This document shows positions 11,781 to 24,500 of a stretch of DNA of 64,000 nucleotides, in pieces. The notes beneath the pieces are model-generated. The model was not told where the DNA came from, did no database searches, and worked only from the letters and a program-made list of their open reading frames with translations. This stretch comes from Leucaena leucocephala (Eukaryota; Streptophyta; Magnoliopsida; Fabales; Fabaceae). The number at the start of each line of letters is the position of its first letter. The first letter of the stretch is position 1. The translations under genes were made by a program, and so were the position numbers. The stretch is taken from the NCBI GenBank assembly GCA_037074615.1, contig CM073551.1, positions 19,529,750 to 19,593,749 of the forward strand. The letters run 5' to 3'.

Positions 11781-12426
11781 TAAATTAGTGTTCTCAAGCT
11801 GAACTAAAAGTCTGTTTTGCAGTAAAATAATGAGTGTATTAGTCAATAAAGGTTGATTTAGTTAATAAGGAGTTGTCTTATAACTCACAAGGTCGTGAGT
11901 TTAAATCTCGCTATCAATGTAAGGATCTTGTTGGTGTGCGAAACATAAATACCTTTGTAAGCGCTCTTTGAGCTTAGAGGCATGTGCTGGCCCTAGTAAG
12001 CCCTTAGAACCCAACTCACATAAACTTTTTTTTACCAAAAATAATAATAATGAACATTTTAATATAGGGTTAGCGTCCAATTTTGTCTCAAAAGTTTTTA
12101 CGTAGGAGTTGTGAGTATTCAAAAAGTTTTTTTTTATCAATATTTGCCTAGAAATATTAAGAAAAGGAGCAATGTTGACATGGCCATTAAAAATATTAGT
12201 GGTCAATGTTATCTATTTAATAGTTAATGTTAGTTTTTTTATGATTAGGGTGGCTTTACTCATTTTTTTAACATTTTTAGGGTAATATTGATCCAAGAAA
12301 AACTTCTGAATACTCACAATTTCTACATAAAAATTTGAGATAAAATTGGACACTAACCCTATATTAAAACATTCATTATTTAACAGCAAAACACACTTTT
12401 AGTTCAGCTCGAGCACTCTAATTTAT
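11781..12426. mobile_element. Foldback (long inverted repeat) MITE
   Basis: Left arm 11,781-12,150 and right arm 12,282-12,426 are reverse complements of each other with scattered mismatches. The outer ends are TAAATTAG and CTAATTTA, and inner matches include the reverse complement pair of 'tagggttagcgtccaatttt'. The left arm is longer only because of a separate insert at about 11,834-12,053. A transcript could form a long hairpin. Confidence 0.65.
11834..12053 (+). mobile_element. SINE-like insert nested in the left arm of the foldback element
   Basis: The right arm predicts a continuous sequence here, so about 220 bp is an insertion. It is flanked by AATAATGA (11,826-11,833 and 12,046-12,053). 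It contains A-box-like TTGATTTAGTTAATAAGG and B-box-like GGTCGTGAGTTTAAATCTCG, and ends in T- and AAT-rich sequence. Both boxes are degenerate. A short SINE is the best fit. Confidence 0.45.
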
Positions 12427-12579
12427 AGGATAAAATTAGACCTTAACCTTTTAATTTATTTTCTCTTCTTATCGCCAGGTCCTGTTACTTTGATTTATAG
12501 TTTATTCGTAATATCTCCTCTTCTCCAAAGCACACGTAGTTTTTAAAATATTGACTTTATTTAGTTGCAATCCTAGGTG

Positions 12580-12582
<3 letters not shown>

Positions 12583-12620
<38 letters not shown>
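12583..12620. repeat. (TA)n microsatellite
   Basis: A perfect TA run just upstream of the NBS2 acceptor of copy B at 12,656. Confidence 0.9.
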
Positions 12621-12621
<1 letters not shown>

Positions 12622-14682
12622 ACTGGCATTTCCTGTTATGCTTGTATGATTCACAGGGACGAGAATGAAAATGTGAAAGATATCGTTAAGAATGTTTGTG
12701 ATATATTGGACAAGAAAGACTTGTTTGTTGCTGACCACCCAGTAGGAGTAGATAATCGTGTGCAAGAAGTGATCACAATGCTCCAAAACCATCAATCTGA
12801 AGATGTTATCATGGTAGGGATATGGGGAATGGGAGGCCTAGGCAAATCAACTATTGCCAAAGCCATTTATAATGAAATTGGTCACACGTTTGAGAGTAGA
12901 TGTTACCTTTCAAACATCAGACAAGTTTGGGGTGAAGAGAAAGATCAAGTGAGCTTACAGAACCGACTTCTTTCTAAATATGCAAGGCAACAAAAGTGGA
13001 GATAGACTGCATTGATTCAGGAAAAATCACATTGATGGATAGATTTTGCCATATAAAGGCACTGGTTGTGCTTGATGATGGGGATGATTCGGACCAACTG
13101 AAAGCTTTAGTTGGAAGTCGTGATTGGTTTAAACTAGGAAGTAGAATAATCATTACAACTAGAAATCAACGTCCACTCCATGAAATGGGTTGTTCTGTTT
13201 ATCCGATGAAGAATTTGGATGAAGGGGAATCTATTAAGCTTTTTAGTTGGCATGCATTTAAACAAGAAAGTCCTAAAGAAGATTTCACTGAACTTTCAAG
13301 AGATATAGCTGCATACTTCTGTGGGCGACTTCCATTAGCTCTTGAAGTCCTTGGCTCCTATTTATTTGGTAGAGAATTGGAGGAATGGAAGAGTGTATTG
13401 GAGAAACTTAAAAATCTTCCCAATAACAAGATACAAGAGAAGCTAAAAATAAGCTTTGACGGTTTAGATGATTTGGAGAAAGAAATATTCCTTGATATAT
13501 CTTGCTTCTTTATTGGGATGGACAGAAATGATGTGACACAGATATTAAATGGCTGTGGATTGTTTGCTATCCTTGGAATCAAATCCCTTGTGGAGAGAAG
13601 CCTTGTAACTATTGATGAGAAGAACATGCTTGGTATGCATGATTTGCTGCGGGATATGGGAAGAGAAATAATTCGTAAGCAGTCTGAAAAGGAGCTTGGG
13701 AAGAGAAGTAGGTTGTGGTTTCATAAGGATGCATGTGATGTATTATCAAAAGAGATGGTAGGAGCTTTTATATCTAATATTTATTGTTTCCTATTAACAC
13801 AAGCACACATTTCGATTTCAATATTCTTTTGTTTTTTCAGGGAAGTGAGGCTATTGAAGGATTGTCTTTGAAGTTGGCAGATAGTGAAAAAAATGCATTT
13901 TCAGACAAAAGCATTTAAGAAGATGAGAAATCTTAGATTACTTAGTCTTAACAATGTACAACTTACAGGGGATTACAAATACATGAGTAAAGATCTCAAA
14001 TGGTTTTGCTGGCATGGCTGTCCCCTAGAATTTATTCCCAGCACGTTTTATCAAAAGAAATTAGTTGCTATTGACTTAGAATGCAGCAGCCTCAGAAAAG
14101 TGTGGAAAGAACCCCTAGTATGTAAATTAATACTCCCTATTAAGTTTTGAGATTAGGAGTATATATATTGGGGTTATTTTTCTATCAAAACTGACTTAAG
14201 TCAATTTGATGGAATAGAAGAGGGATTTGGAACGTTTAAATATATTACTATTTTTCATTGGATTTTATATTGATAGATCTTCAGTTTAGATTCTTTTCAT
14301 AGCTTCTGTATGAATCTTCGTATGAATCTTCCCTTGATAATATTGAAGAATAAAGCTGCTAGACTTTCTTTATTTCACATTCTCTTTATGTGTTTCCTTT
14401 TCTAGAATAAGTATTTCATAGTCAGTTTTCCCCTTGTAGAGCTAATTTTCAATTGATTGAAAACAATGTTTTCGCTTAGAGATTTCGGTTTAGATGAATG
14501 ATTTTATAGATAATCGTTTTCTACGTATTCTAATATTTTTTTTTCAAGATGTTCGCCTAATTCCTCTTTGAAATTAGATGTTTTCGTTGTAGGAATTGGA
14601 GAAGCTGAAAATTCTCAATCTCAGCCACTCTCATTACATGGTGCAAACTCCTGATTTTTCAAAACTACATAATCTTGAAAAG

Positions 14683-14872
14683 TTTTTTTTGTTGCCCACC
14701 CGGTTCACCGGAACTTTATCTCGACTACATTCAGATCTGACCCGCGTCGCGTACCTGGCTATGGTGGGTGAGTCTCCCAACGGAGATTTTCTGTGTACGC
14801 CAAAGCTCGAACTCGAGACCTCGCTTAAGCGATACCGAGCCGCTTACCACTCGGACCAACCTCTGTTGGTCA
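14683..14872 (-). mobile_element. tRNA-derived SINE inserted in an LRR exon of copy B
   Basis: The exon of copies A, C and D is continuous here. In copy B a 190-bp insert is bracketed by AATCTTGAAAAG (14,671-14,682) and AATCTTGAAGAG (14,873-14,884), a 12-bp target duplication with one mismatch. Read on the minus strand it starts near GGTTGGTCCGAGTGGTAAGC (A box), has GGTCTCGAGTTCGAGC (B box) about 30 bp later, and ends in a short A tail, seen as TTTTTTTT at 14,683. This is the full layout of a plant SINE. The exon's frame runs into the SINE and stops at 14,878-14,880. Confidence 0.85.
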
Positions 14873-16186
14873 AATCTTGAAGAGTTGATCCTGAAAGATT
14901 GTCCAAGTTTGTCCATGATACATCATCCTATTGGGCTTCTTCATAAACTTCTTCTACTTCATTTGGAGGATTGTGTTGGCCTTTGTAATCTCCCAAGAAG
15001 CTTTTACAGATTAAAGTGCTTAAAAGCTCTCATTCTTTCTGGGTGTATGAATATTGAAAAGCTAGAGGAGGACATAGACCAAATGGAATCTTTGACCACT
15101 CTAATTGCTCCTCAAATAAAACAAGTGCCCTTTTCGTTAGTGAAATTGAAAAGCATTTTATATATATCTGTTTGTGGCCATGAAGGATTATCACATCATG
15201 TGATTCCTCCTCTCTGCCAGTCTTGGATGTCCCCAACAAACAATCCGCTACCACTTATTCCCACTCATGCGGGCATGCCATCATCAATTTTGTGGGATAT
15301 GCTAAACAGTATCCATGGTCCTACTTCAACAATCCCTAGTAGTGAACTAAAGCAACAAAATCTTTTGTTGGAAATTCCTGATTCCTTGTGTGCCAAAAAT
15401 TGTATGGACATCTCAAGGCTTGAAAATTACTTGGTACATCTTTTAATTCAAATTGGAAACAATAATGCTCCAATCTTTCAAACACTTTCAGAGAATATTT
15501 CACAGGTTCTCTCTCTCTATATAATGGACTCCTTTCTTTTTTAAAAAAAAAAAGATTTCTGTGTGCATATTATATAGTTAAATTATAGGTTTTGTTTATG
15601 TGATTGTTCAGGATTAAACCTTACAAAATATGGTGATGATTGTATTATTCTCCCTGGTGATAATTACCCCTATTGGCTAGCATTTAAAGGTGAAGGAGCT
15701 TCTATAAAATTTAAAATGCCTCCAGTTAATGGCCGTGATCATTTAAAAGGGTTTATTGTTTGTAGTGTATATAGCCCTTTTGGTGATTTGGATAACAAGG
15801 CATATGGATCTTGTATGATTTGCTTAACTATCACAAATTATACAAAGACAACTACTTTGGTCTACACAGAAGACGAATTAATTTTTTTGGAAGAAGCAGA
15901 ATGGAAGGAAATACTATTAAATCTAGAATCATACAATCAAGTGGAGGTGAAAGTAATTTTTAGGGATAGATTCGCTGTAAAGAAAACGGCAATCTATTTG
16001 ATATATAATGAGTCATTTGATGAACAAATGGAGCCTTCAACATCTGAAGATACAAATTTAACTGTCACCAAATGCAAATGGGAGAGGGAGGAGGAGGATG
16101 GTGAGATAAAAGTTGGAAACTTTCTTCCAATTTTTGCTGCAGCGCTTTTTATGATTTGTGTTTACCGGGCACGACGACACGTTTGA

Positions 16187-18299
16187 TGAAGTGAATATAT
16201 TTCATTTCAGAATTAAAACCGATCTATATGCATGTTTGTACTAGTACTTGTACATAAATGATTGTATTCTCTCTTTAACAAAAAATGTATGTGGTTTGAT
16301 ATCCCTTTTACTTCTTTCCTCCTCTTCCATTGGTCACTGTTTAAATGAAAATTTAGACTAATTAAATTGAGAAGGTTTAGTGTGATTCATTATGGTATAA
16401 ATGAAATCAACTAATATCTTTTTGACTTCTTGTTCCTAATGATTGTTAATATTTTTATTTATTAGATATGCGCATGAGATTTGTGTATTTACACTCCACT
16501 CCTCTAGTCTTTAGTATAAGATCTATTTAATTAATTTATTTTGATTAAGAAAATTTATAAAGTTAGTTAATATAAATCATATTTTCTTTAAAATATACTA
16601 ATTATTTTTTTAATTATTTCTTTTATTTGATTATTATTGAAAGAGTATTAATAATGATGATTTAAGAAAAAATGTTTAAAGATATGAAATATCTTATATT
16701 TAATATCAAGATTAATTCTTCAATTAAGTCATGTATTAAAGATCAGATGAGTACTAAAATATATTAACTTTATGTTTAGAGGAGAAGAAAATTATGGATG
16801 AAAGAATAGGAAAACTCCTAAAATTAATAAATTTTTTTACTATTCTAAAATTTTCCTTGTTACTATTTCCTCCATTGTATTTTTTCCACATTTTTTTCTC
16901 CATTCAAACATAGCCTAAGTCTGTTCAATGGATGAATGAAGATGTCCTTAGCAAAGTGTGCTGTGGAACTTCATCTCAAATGAGGACTGTGTGTAGCAAA
17001 GTCATGAAACGGATCTTAAGCTGAACCAGAGCGGCGCGTAAATAAGGTCTAAATCAGATTTGGCACTGGAAAGAACCTCCTTAACATATGCTATAATTAT
17101 AATTATTATTTTTCTTAAAATTAATTTATCTTATTTATAAATTAATGTATAATCTAATAATATTTAATATATATTATAATTAAATTATTTATTTAATTTT
17201 CTTAATTTTTTTTAAATTAATCAATTAAATCTCATATTAAGTAAGTGCATGCTCATCATTCTCTTTCTGTATAGTACTGGGAGGATTCAATTGCTAAAGG
17301 AAACTATCAAAACACAGGAAGGTAAGTGATATGGTCAGAACTTGTAGTGTATGCTACTTTACGAATACTATCTTTTTTTTTTTTTTTTTTTTTGAGGATC
17401 ATGAAACCACTGAAAAGAATTAATATAACAAATTAGATGATCTATTTAACCCTTATAAAACGTTTCTTTTTTGAGCAATTTTCTTCTCCATTGCTCCTTG
17501 TGTGCAAATTGGATTACTGCAGTTCTGCAATCACTATGTTGGATATATTTTATATTTTAATTATTCAAAAATTACAATGAAGGATCCATTAATTGTATTA
17601 AATTATTAAATTATGTGTTTGGCAGGATGTTTCTTCAATGTTGAAGGCTTTCTCACAAGTCCCATATTTGGATTAGTTCAGAGACTTCTCTCTGTTTTTT
17701 AGCTTATTAAATTATTAAATTATGTTATTGTCCAATTTCTTTGGTCATTAATTTTGTCTTTATTCTAGTGTTTGTTGCTCAAATTTTAAACCATAAATTT
17801 AGGGGTCTCAAAGGATAAAATAATGTAAACTTTTATTAAATTATATGGATCAATATTTTATTTTTTTAATAAGATTCATCGGATCCTAATATTAAGTATC
17901 TTAATTTTAAAATTTATACTTACCCCTCTTAATATAAATATTTTTTTTAAGAATCGAACTCGAAATATACAAAAATTTAATAGAGTCTTATATTATTAAA
18001 TTAATTCTACGTTGATTATAGATTAATATTTTAATAAAAAAATTTGAGAACTAAAATTAGAATAAATGTGAATTTGAGGATGAAATTTTATATTCACAAA
18101 ATTTCTTTATGTGTAATTAAATAATTTATCTCCACTCTGCACTCCGTATTGTGTTCCAAACTTAACTTCTAGAAACGAAAAGCAAAAGCCACATTCAAAA
18201 GCTTCACCTTCTGAAAGTGAAAGTGTTTGTTAAATTTTTGGACTTGTTGGTAAAAACAAAATTGGCGCTTTATATGGCCTCCCTGTTAAGTGACTTTCT
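16187..18299. other. Spacer between NLR copies B and C
   Basis: The first 260 bp match the 3' flanks of copies A, C and D. Beyond about 16,450 the similarity is lost, so this spacer differs from the A-B and C-D spacers. It contains a Stowaway-like MITE (16,490-16,785), a T-run at about 17,371-17,393 and AT-rich sequence. No gene was recognised. Confidence 0.55.
16490..16785. repeat. Stowaway-like MITE
   Basis: Starts CACTCCTCTAGTCTTTAGTATAAG and ends with GTATTAAAGATCAGATGAGTA, matching the terminal pattern of the family member at 23,459. The interior TTTGATTATTATTGA and AGTATTAATAATG motifs recur at 35,690 and 63,075. Confidence 0.6.
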
Positions 18300-18573
18300 G
18301 CGTCCCCTTTTTTGTTTCATTCATTTCACTCTCTCTCCATGGATTCTCCTGCAGAAGCAGCAAAAGCCTCATCAATCAATCTCTCTCTCTCGTTGTCTCT
18401 CCTTCCCCAACCCAGCAGCAGTTCACAGGTAACTTTCCCCTCCATCTCCACCTTTTGTGTTGGTATGCCAGTTGCTGCACTTTTAATGGATTCTTCTTCT
18501 TCTTCAGCAGAAAGACACGATTGATGGTTCCCACAGTCCAATATCTTTCAAACCGATACCGACGCAAGCTTCC
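18300..18573 (+). promoter_or_regulatory. Probable 5' leader of NLR copy C, with a candidate UTR intron
   Basis: CT-rich leader homologous to that of copy B, including AGCAGCAAAAGCCTCATCAA and the donor CACAG|GTAACTTTCC at 18,429. A CTTCAGCAG acceptor at about 18,510 would close an 82-bp intron. No TATA box was singled out. Confidence 0.4.
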
Positions 18574-21500
18574 ATGGATCTGCTGAATCAGCCTCTGAGC
18601 CAGCAGGGTAACTATTCATCCTTTCACTTCCAGTGGGAAGATATTTTATATACCATATTACCATACTCAAAAAAATAAAAGAGGCGTATTAAAAAAAAAA
18701 AATCCAAGAGGGACATTTCGATAAACACAAGAAATTAATTCCCACCAAGAAACGACCTTCGCTTTTATTTGAAAAAAATCTGCTCCTCGGCCCCAGAAGG
18801 CGCATTGGCTAAAAATTTGATTTTGCACTTAGAGACAAAATGCTATGTGAACGTGTCTTTCAATGAACTGGGCAATTGCTTCTCCAGTCTTTCAATGAAC
18901 TGGCCAATGAATTATCTTCTGGTGTTTGAATACATTTACAATTTTTATGGTTATTCACAATAAGTATTAACCATATGCTTTGAATTATGTGGTTGTGTAA
19001 TTTAAAGTGCATGTAGGCAATAAATATGAAGTGTTGTTGAGTTATAGTAGAGGCGAAGACACTCAAGAATCTTTTGCTTCCTGTCTCTTTTCATCTCTAA
19101 GGAAAGCTGGGATTTCAGTTCTCAAAGATGATATCTCAATTGAACAATTGCAAAGTATTATTGAAGGTTCTGAAATTTCAATCATCATCTTCTCTAAACA
19201 CTATGCTAGTTCCAGAAGGTGCCTCGAGGAACTCACAAAACACATGGAGTTTCACATTTCACATTATCAGGTAGTTGTTCCCATATTCTATGGTGTGGAT
19301 CCGTCTGAAGTTCGAAATCAAGAATATAGTTTTGGAGAAGCATTCGAGGTCTCATACAAAGAATTTCACCCGCTGAACATCAAGTGTCAAGGTGGAGCAC
19401 AGTTCTATGTGAAACTGGAGGCAAATATGGGTTCGTTGTGCCTAATTTTGTGACCAAGTAATATATCTATCTTTTCGTTTTGCTTTTTATTTATTTTCAA
19501 TTTTGCTAACGTTTTGTGTGTGTATGAAAGAGAGTAAAATTTCTTATGTATAACAATGAGGTATTAAAAGATAAGTATGATATTGATTCATAAAGTGTTG
19601 GGTACTCTAGGAACTGGATGTTTAGTGTTGAATAATAATAGTAATCATCATCATCATTATCATCATTAATAGCTCTATTGTGTTTAATTTGTTGATGGAA
19701 ATATATGCGTTGCTCTTGATACCATTATTGTGCTTTATTTGCAGTCATGCTTAATTAATCGATGCTCCCTTTTCTGCTATTCTTTCTTTATAATTCACGG
19801 GAATGAGAATGAGCATATCCACAATATTGTTGAGTATGTTCGTTGTATATTGGACACAAAAGGTCCGTTTGTCACAGGTAACCTAGTTGGAGTGGGTTCT
19901 CAAGTAATAGAAGTTATGACAATGCTTCGTAAGCATCAATCAAAAGATGTTGTCTTCATAGGGATATGGGGAATGGCGGGTATTGGCAAAACAACTCTCG
20001 CCACAGAAAATTTTCATCACATTCATTACAAATTCGAGAGTATATGTTTTTTTTTCAAATGTCAGGAAAGATTGGGATCAGACAGAAGGTCGATTTTATT
20101 TACAAAAAAGACTTCTTTCAGTAATATGTGAAGCAGCAGATATGAGAATAGATAGCATTGGATCAGTAAGCCTCAAGTTGAGCGAAAGATGTTGCCATAA
20201 GAAGGTACTTGTTGCGCTTGATGAAGTGAGTCACTTGGAGCAACTACATGCTTTATGTGGAAGTCGTGAATGGTTTGGTGAAGGGAGTACAATAATCATC
20301 ACGGCTAGAGATTTACATCTATTTAAGGCCTTTCAAGTGGATGATGTATATAGCATGAAACTTTTGAGCGATGGTGAGTCTCTTGAACTTTTCTGTAGAG
20401 CAGCATTTCAACAAACAACTCCTGAAGGAGAATTCATCGAACGTTGCAGAAGAATGGTTGCTTATATTGAGGGGCTGCCATTAGCTATTGAAGTCCTTGC
20501 CTCTTTTCCGTATGGGAAGTCACCGATAGAATGTGAGTCAGCATTGATGAAACTATGCACAGTTCTCCCTAATGAGATATACCAAATACTAAACCCTAGC
20601 TTTGACTCTTTAAAAGATAACGAAAAAGAAATATTTCTAAACATAGTTTTATTTTATATTGGGGAGGACATGCATGATGTAATACAAAAGTTGTAAAAAG
20701 AAATATGTCTTGTAACCATTGACAAGAACAACAAACTTAGAATGTATCATCTGTTGCAGCTCATGGGAAGACAAATAATACATGAGGGTTCACAAAACAA
20801 GCTTCAAAATCAAGGTAGGTTATGGTTTTGTGAGGATGCATGTGCTTCACGAATTATCAAACATGCATGTAGCAATAATAATTAATATTATTATCCATAA
20901 TATTTCTAACTTTTTATAGTCTTATATTAGAAAAATGTTGATATCATAAAATATTTTAATGATATGAATTTAAATAAGAGTTCAATTTACTAATATTCTG
21001 TATTTTTGAAATGGAATATTCAGGTCATAGGTATGAGGTGAAGACATTTGACAACTTCTACTTCACATCTTTATACAGCTCTATGTAATGCTGGTATTAT
21101 TATTTTCAAAGATGATACTAAGATTCTCAGAGGAAATCATATCAAAAAGGAACTATTGCAAGCAATTGGAAGTTCAAAAATTGCAATTATCATCTTCTCT
21201 ACGGAATACGCTAGATCTAGATGGTGTTTGGAGGAATTGTCAATAATCATGGAGCTTCATAAATCAAATGATCAGGTGGTTCTACCCTTGTTTTATAACA
21301 TGGATCCGTCAGAAATTCGTAATCAAACTTTTAGTTTTGGAGAAGCATTTGAAGATCTTATACAAAGAATTTCACCATTAGATGGTCAAGTTTCCAATCG
21401 GAGGATCGCCCTTGCTGAGGCTGGGGGCATTGCAGGGTTCGTTGTTCTTGGTTCTAGGTAATTTTTTTTTACTCTTTATTTGCTTTTGTTTGAGACATCT

Positions 21501-24500
21501 GATGTGTGTTTATATGTATGTATATGTTATCATTAATTGTGCTTCATTCCAAATAATGAGTGTCTTAACATATTTTCATTAATTATGTTATTTATATATC
21601 CAATGCTCATTTTCTGTTATGCTTATGATGCATAGGAATGAGAGTGAAGATGTGAAAGCTGTTGTTGAGAATGTTTGTGATATATTGGACAAGAAAGACT
21701 TGTTTGTCACTGACCACCCTGTAGGGGTGGATAATCGAGTTCAACAAGTGATCACAATGCTCCAAAACCATCAATCTGAAGATATAATGATGGTGGGGAT
21801 ATGGGGAATGGGGGGAATTGGCAAAACAACTATTGCCAAAGCCATTTATAATGAAATTGATCGCATGTTTGAGGGTAGAAGTTACCTTTCAAAGATTAGA
21901 AAAGTTTAGGATAAAAAAGAGGGCCAAGTGAGCTTGCAAAACCAACTTCTTTCTGAAATATGTAAGACAACAAAAATGAAGATAAATAGCATTGAATCAG
22001 GGAAATGCATTGAGGGATAGACTTCGCAATAAGGCACTGGTTGTGCTTGATGATGTGAATAAGTCGGCCCAACTGAATGCTTTAGTTGGATGTCGTGATT
22101 GGTTTAAACCAGGAAGTACAATAATCATCACAACTAGAAATAAGCGTCTACTCTGTGAAATGGACTGTGGTGTTTATCTAATGAAGAATTTGAATGAAGC
22201 AGAATCTATTGAGCTGTTTTGTTGGCATGCATTTAAACAAGAAAGTCCTAAAGAAGATTTCACTGAACTTTCAAGAGATATAGTTGCATACTCAGGGGGA
22301 TTTCCATTAGCTCTTGAAGTCCTTGGCTCCCACTTATATGGTAGAGAAGCAAAGGAATGGGAGAGTGTATTGAAGAAACTTAAAAAAATTCCCATTAATA
22401 AGATACACAAGAACCTAAAAATAAGCTTTGATGGTTTAGATGATTTGGAGAAGGAAATATTCCTTGATATATCTTGCTTCTTTATTGGGATGGACAGAAA
22501 TGAAGTGGCACAGATCTTAAATGGCTGAGTTTTTTTGCTGACATTGGGATCAAAACCCTTGTGGAGCGAAGCCTTGTAACCATTGATAAGAAGAACAAGC
22601 TTAGTATTCATGATTTGCTGCGGGACATGGGAAGAGAAATAATTCGTAAACAGTCTCAAAAGAAGCTTGGGAAGAGAAGCAGGGTATGGTTTCATGAGGA
22701 TGCGCTTGCTGTATTATCAAAACACATGGTAGGAATTTTTATATCCAATATTTATCGTTTCTTGTTAACATGTATTGCGGGAAGCGCAAATGAGCATCAA
22801 TTAATTGGTCTTATAATCCATTTGGTTTCGTCTCTTATTGTATGCATTTTAAAACTAGTTACATGCTATAAGGTTGATCATGAGATGTAAGTTTCATTTT
22901 TGCTTTTCAGCAAACAAATAACACAAGTGCACCCTTCAATTTCAATACGCTTTTACTGTTGCAGGGAACAGAGGCTATTGAAGGTCTGTCTTTGAATTTG
23001 TCACAAAGTGAACAAATGCATTTTCAAACAGAAGCATTTAAAAAGATGAAGAGACTCAGATTACTCAGTCTTCATAATGTACAACTTAGAGGAGACTACG
23101 GACACATCAGTAGAGATCTCATATGGCTTTGTTGGCATGGCTTTCCCGTAAAAGACATTCCTAGCAATTTTTATCAACGGAAATTAGTTGCTATGGACTT
23201 AAAATACAGTAGCCTTAGACAAGTGTGGAGCGAACCCCGGGTACGTCAATTAATAATTAGTTTGTCGGCCTTGAGCCATAACAACCCAAAAAATTGAAAA
23301 AAAGAAGCCAAACTGCTATATGACAGAACGCTAGCTTCTCTAAAAAATTACCAAAATACTTTAAATTTGTAGATTCATGGTAGATAGTTTATGGGATATA
23401 GTATTATGGTAATTTTGTATTTCTCATTTTCTTGCAAGTATATGACTCAAAAAGCATACTCCCCCGGTCTTTAATATAAGAATTAGTTAATTTTTTGAAA
23501 AAATTAAGGAAGTCAAATAAATCAGTTAATTACATAAAATTCAACCCTTCAAAACGAATTTATATAATATACTTCTTAATCTACTTAAATTAGTCAACTA
23601 ATTTTTATATTAGTCATAATTAACTAATTTATTTGACTTCCTTAATCTATTAAAAAAAGTCAATCTATTAAAAAAAGTCAATTAGTTCATATATTAAGGA
23701 TCAAAGAAGTAATTAATTTGTTGGTTGGTATTAGAGACAAAGATGCTTATCTAATTCCCCTTTGAAATTAAATGTTTTCATTGTAGTTATTGGAGAGGCT
23801 GAAAATTCTTAATCTCAGCCACTCTCATTACTTGGTGCAAACTCCTGATTTTTCCAAACTACCAAATCTTGAAACGTTGATCCTCAAAGATTGTCCTAGT
23901 TTCTCCATTATACATCATTCTATTGGGCTTCTTCATAAACTTCTTCTACTTGATTTGGAGGATTGTGTTGGCCTTCGTAGTCTCCCGAGAAGCATTTACA
24001 AATTAAAATGCTTAAAAACTCTCATTCTTTCTGGGTGTATGAATATTGAAAAGCTAGAGGAGGACATAGAGCAAATGGAATCTTTGACTACTCTAATCGC
24101 TCCTGCAATAAAACAAGTGCCCTTTTCGTTAGTGAGATTAAAAAGCATTTTATATATATCTATTTATGGCCATGAAGGATTATCACATCATGTGATTCCT
24201 CCTCTATACAAGTCTTGGATGTCCCCAACAAACAATCCACTGCCACTTATTCCCACGCACGCTGGCATGCCATCGTCAATTTTGTGGGATATGCTAAATA
24301 GTATCCATTGTCCTTCAACAATCCCTAGTAGTGAACCCATGCGACAAAATCTTTTGTTGGAAGATGGATTGGAGATTCGTCATTCCGTGTGTGCCAAAAA
24401 TTGTATGGACATCTCAAGGCTTGAAAATTACTTGGCACATCTTTTAATTCAATTCGGAAAGAATAGCGCTCCAATCTTTCAAACACTTTCAGAGAGTGTT

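Larger units (their letters stand above)
10922..12656 (+). other. Enlarged TIR2-NBS2 intron of copy B
   Basis: This intron is 1,735 bp, against about 180 bp in copy C and 340 bp in copy D. The extra length includes a foldback element (11,781-12,426) with a nested SINE-like insert and a (TA)n run at 12,583-12,620. The remainder is AT-rich with no coding signal. Confidence 0.7.
3503..16186 (+). pseudogene. TIR-NBS-TIR-NBS-LRR-C-JID copy B, broken at many points
   Basis: Exons by comparison with copy D: 3503-3536, 4682-5124 (TIR1), 6089-7063 plus 10236-10273 (NBS1), 10468-10921 (TIR2), 12657-13757 (NBS2), 13841-14117 (LRR), 14593-14682 plus 14885-15505 (LRR), 15612-16186 (C-JID). Lesions: an extra A near 4973 shifts TIR1; NBS1 lacks about 16 codons near 6385, shifts near 6515 and stops at 6540-6542; a solo LTR splits NBS1; one base is lost near 12977 in NBS2; an A-run gains a base near 13,890; a SINE splits the LRR exon; one G is lost at the C-JID acceptor, giving TAA at 15615-15617. 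TIR2 (FLSFRGYDTR, SKWCLEEL) and the NBS2 P-loop (GMGGLGKST) are still readable. No full protein is possible. It is the closest relative of copy D in NBS1 and in intron sequence. Confidence 0.85.

Noticed and set aside
12577..12656. Start of an ORF reading MPYIYIYIYIYIYI before NBS2 of copy B
   Set aside because: It is translated (TA)n repeat in the intron. The exon begins after the AG at 12,656, as in copies C and D.
14683..14872. Possible tRNA gene on the minus strand
   Set aside because: Only the A and B boxes are tRNA-like. There is no acceptor stem or anticodon arm, and target duplications plus an A tail show a SINE.
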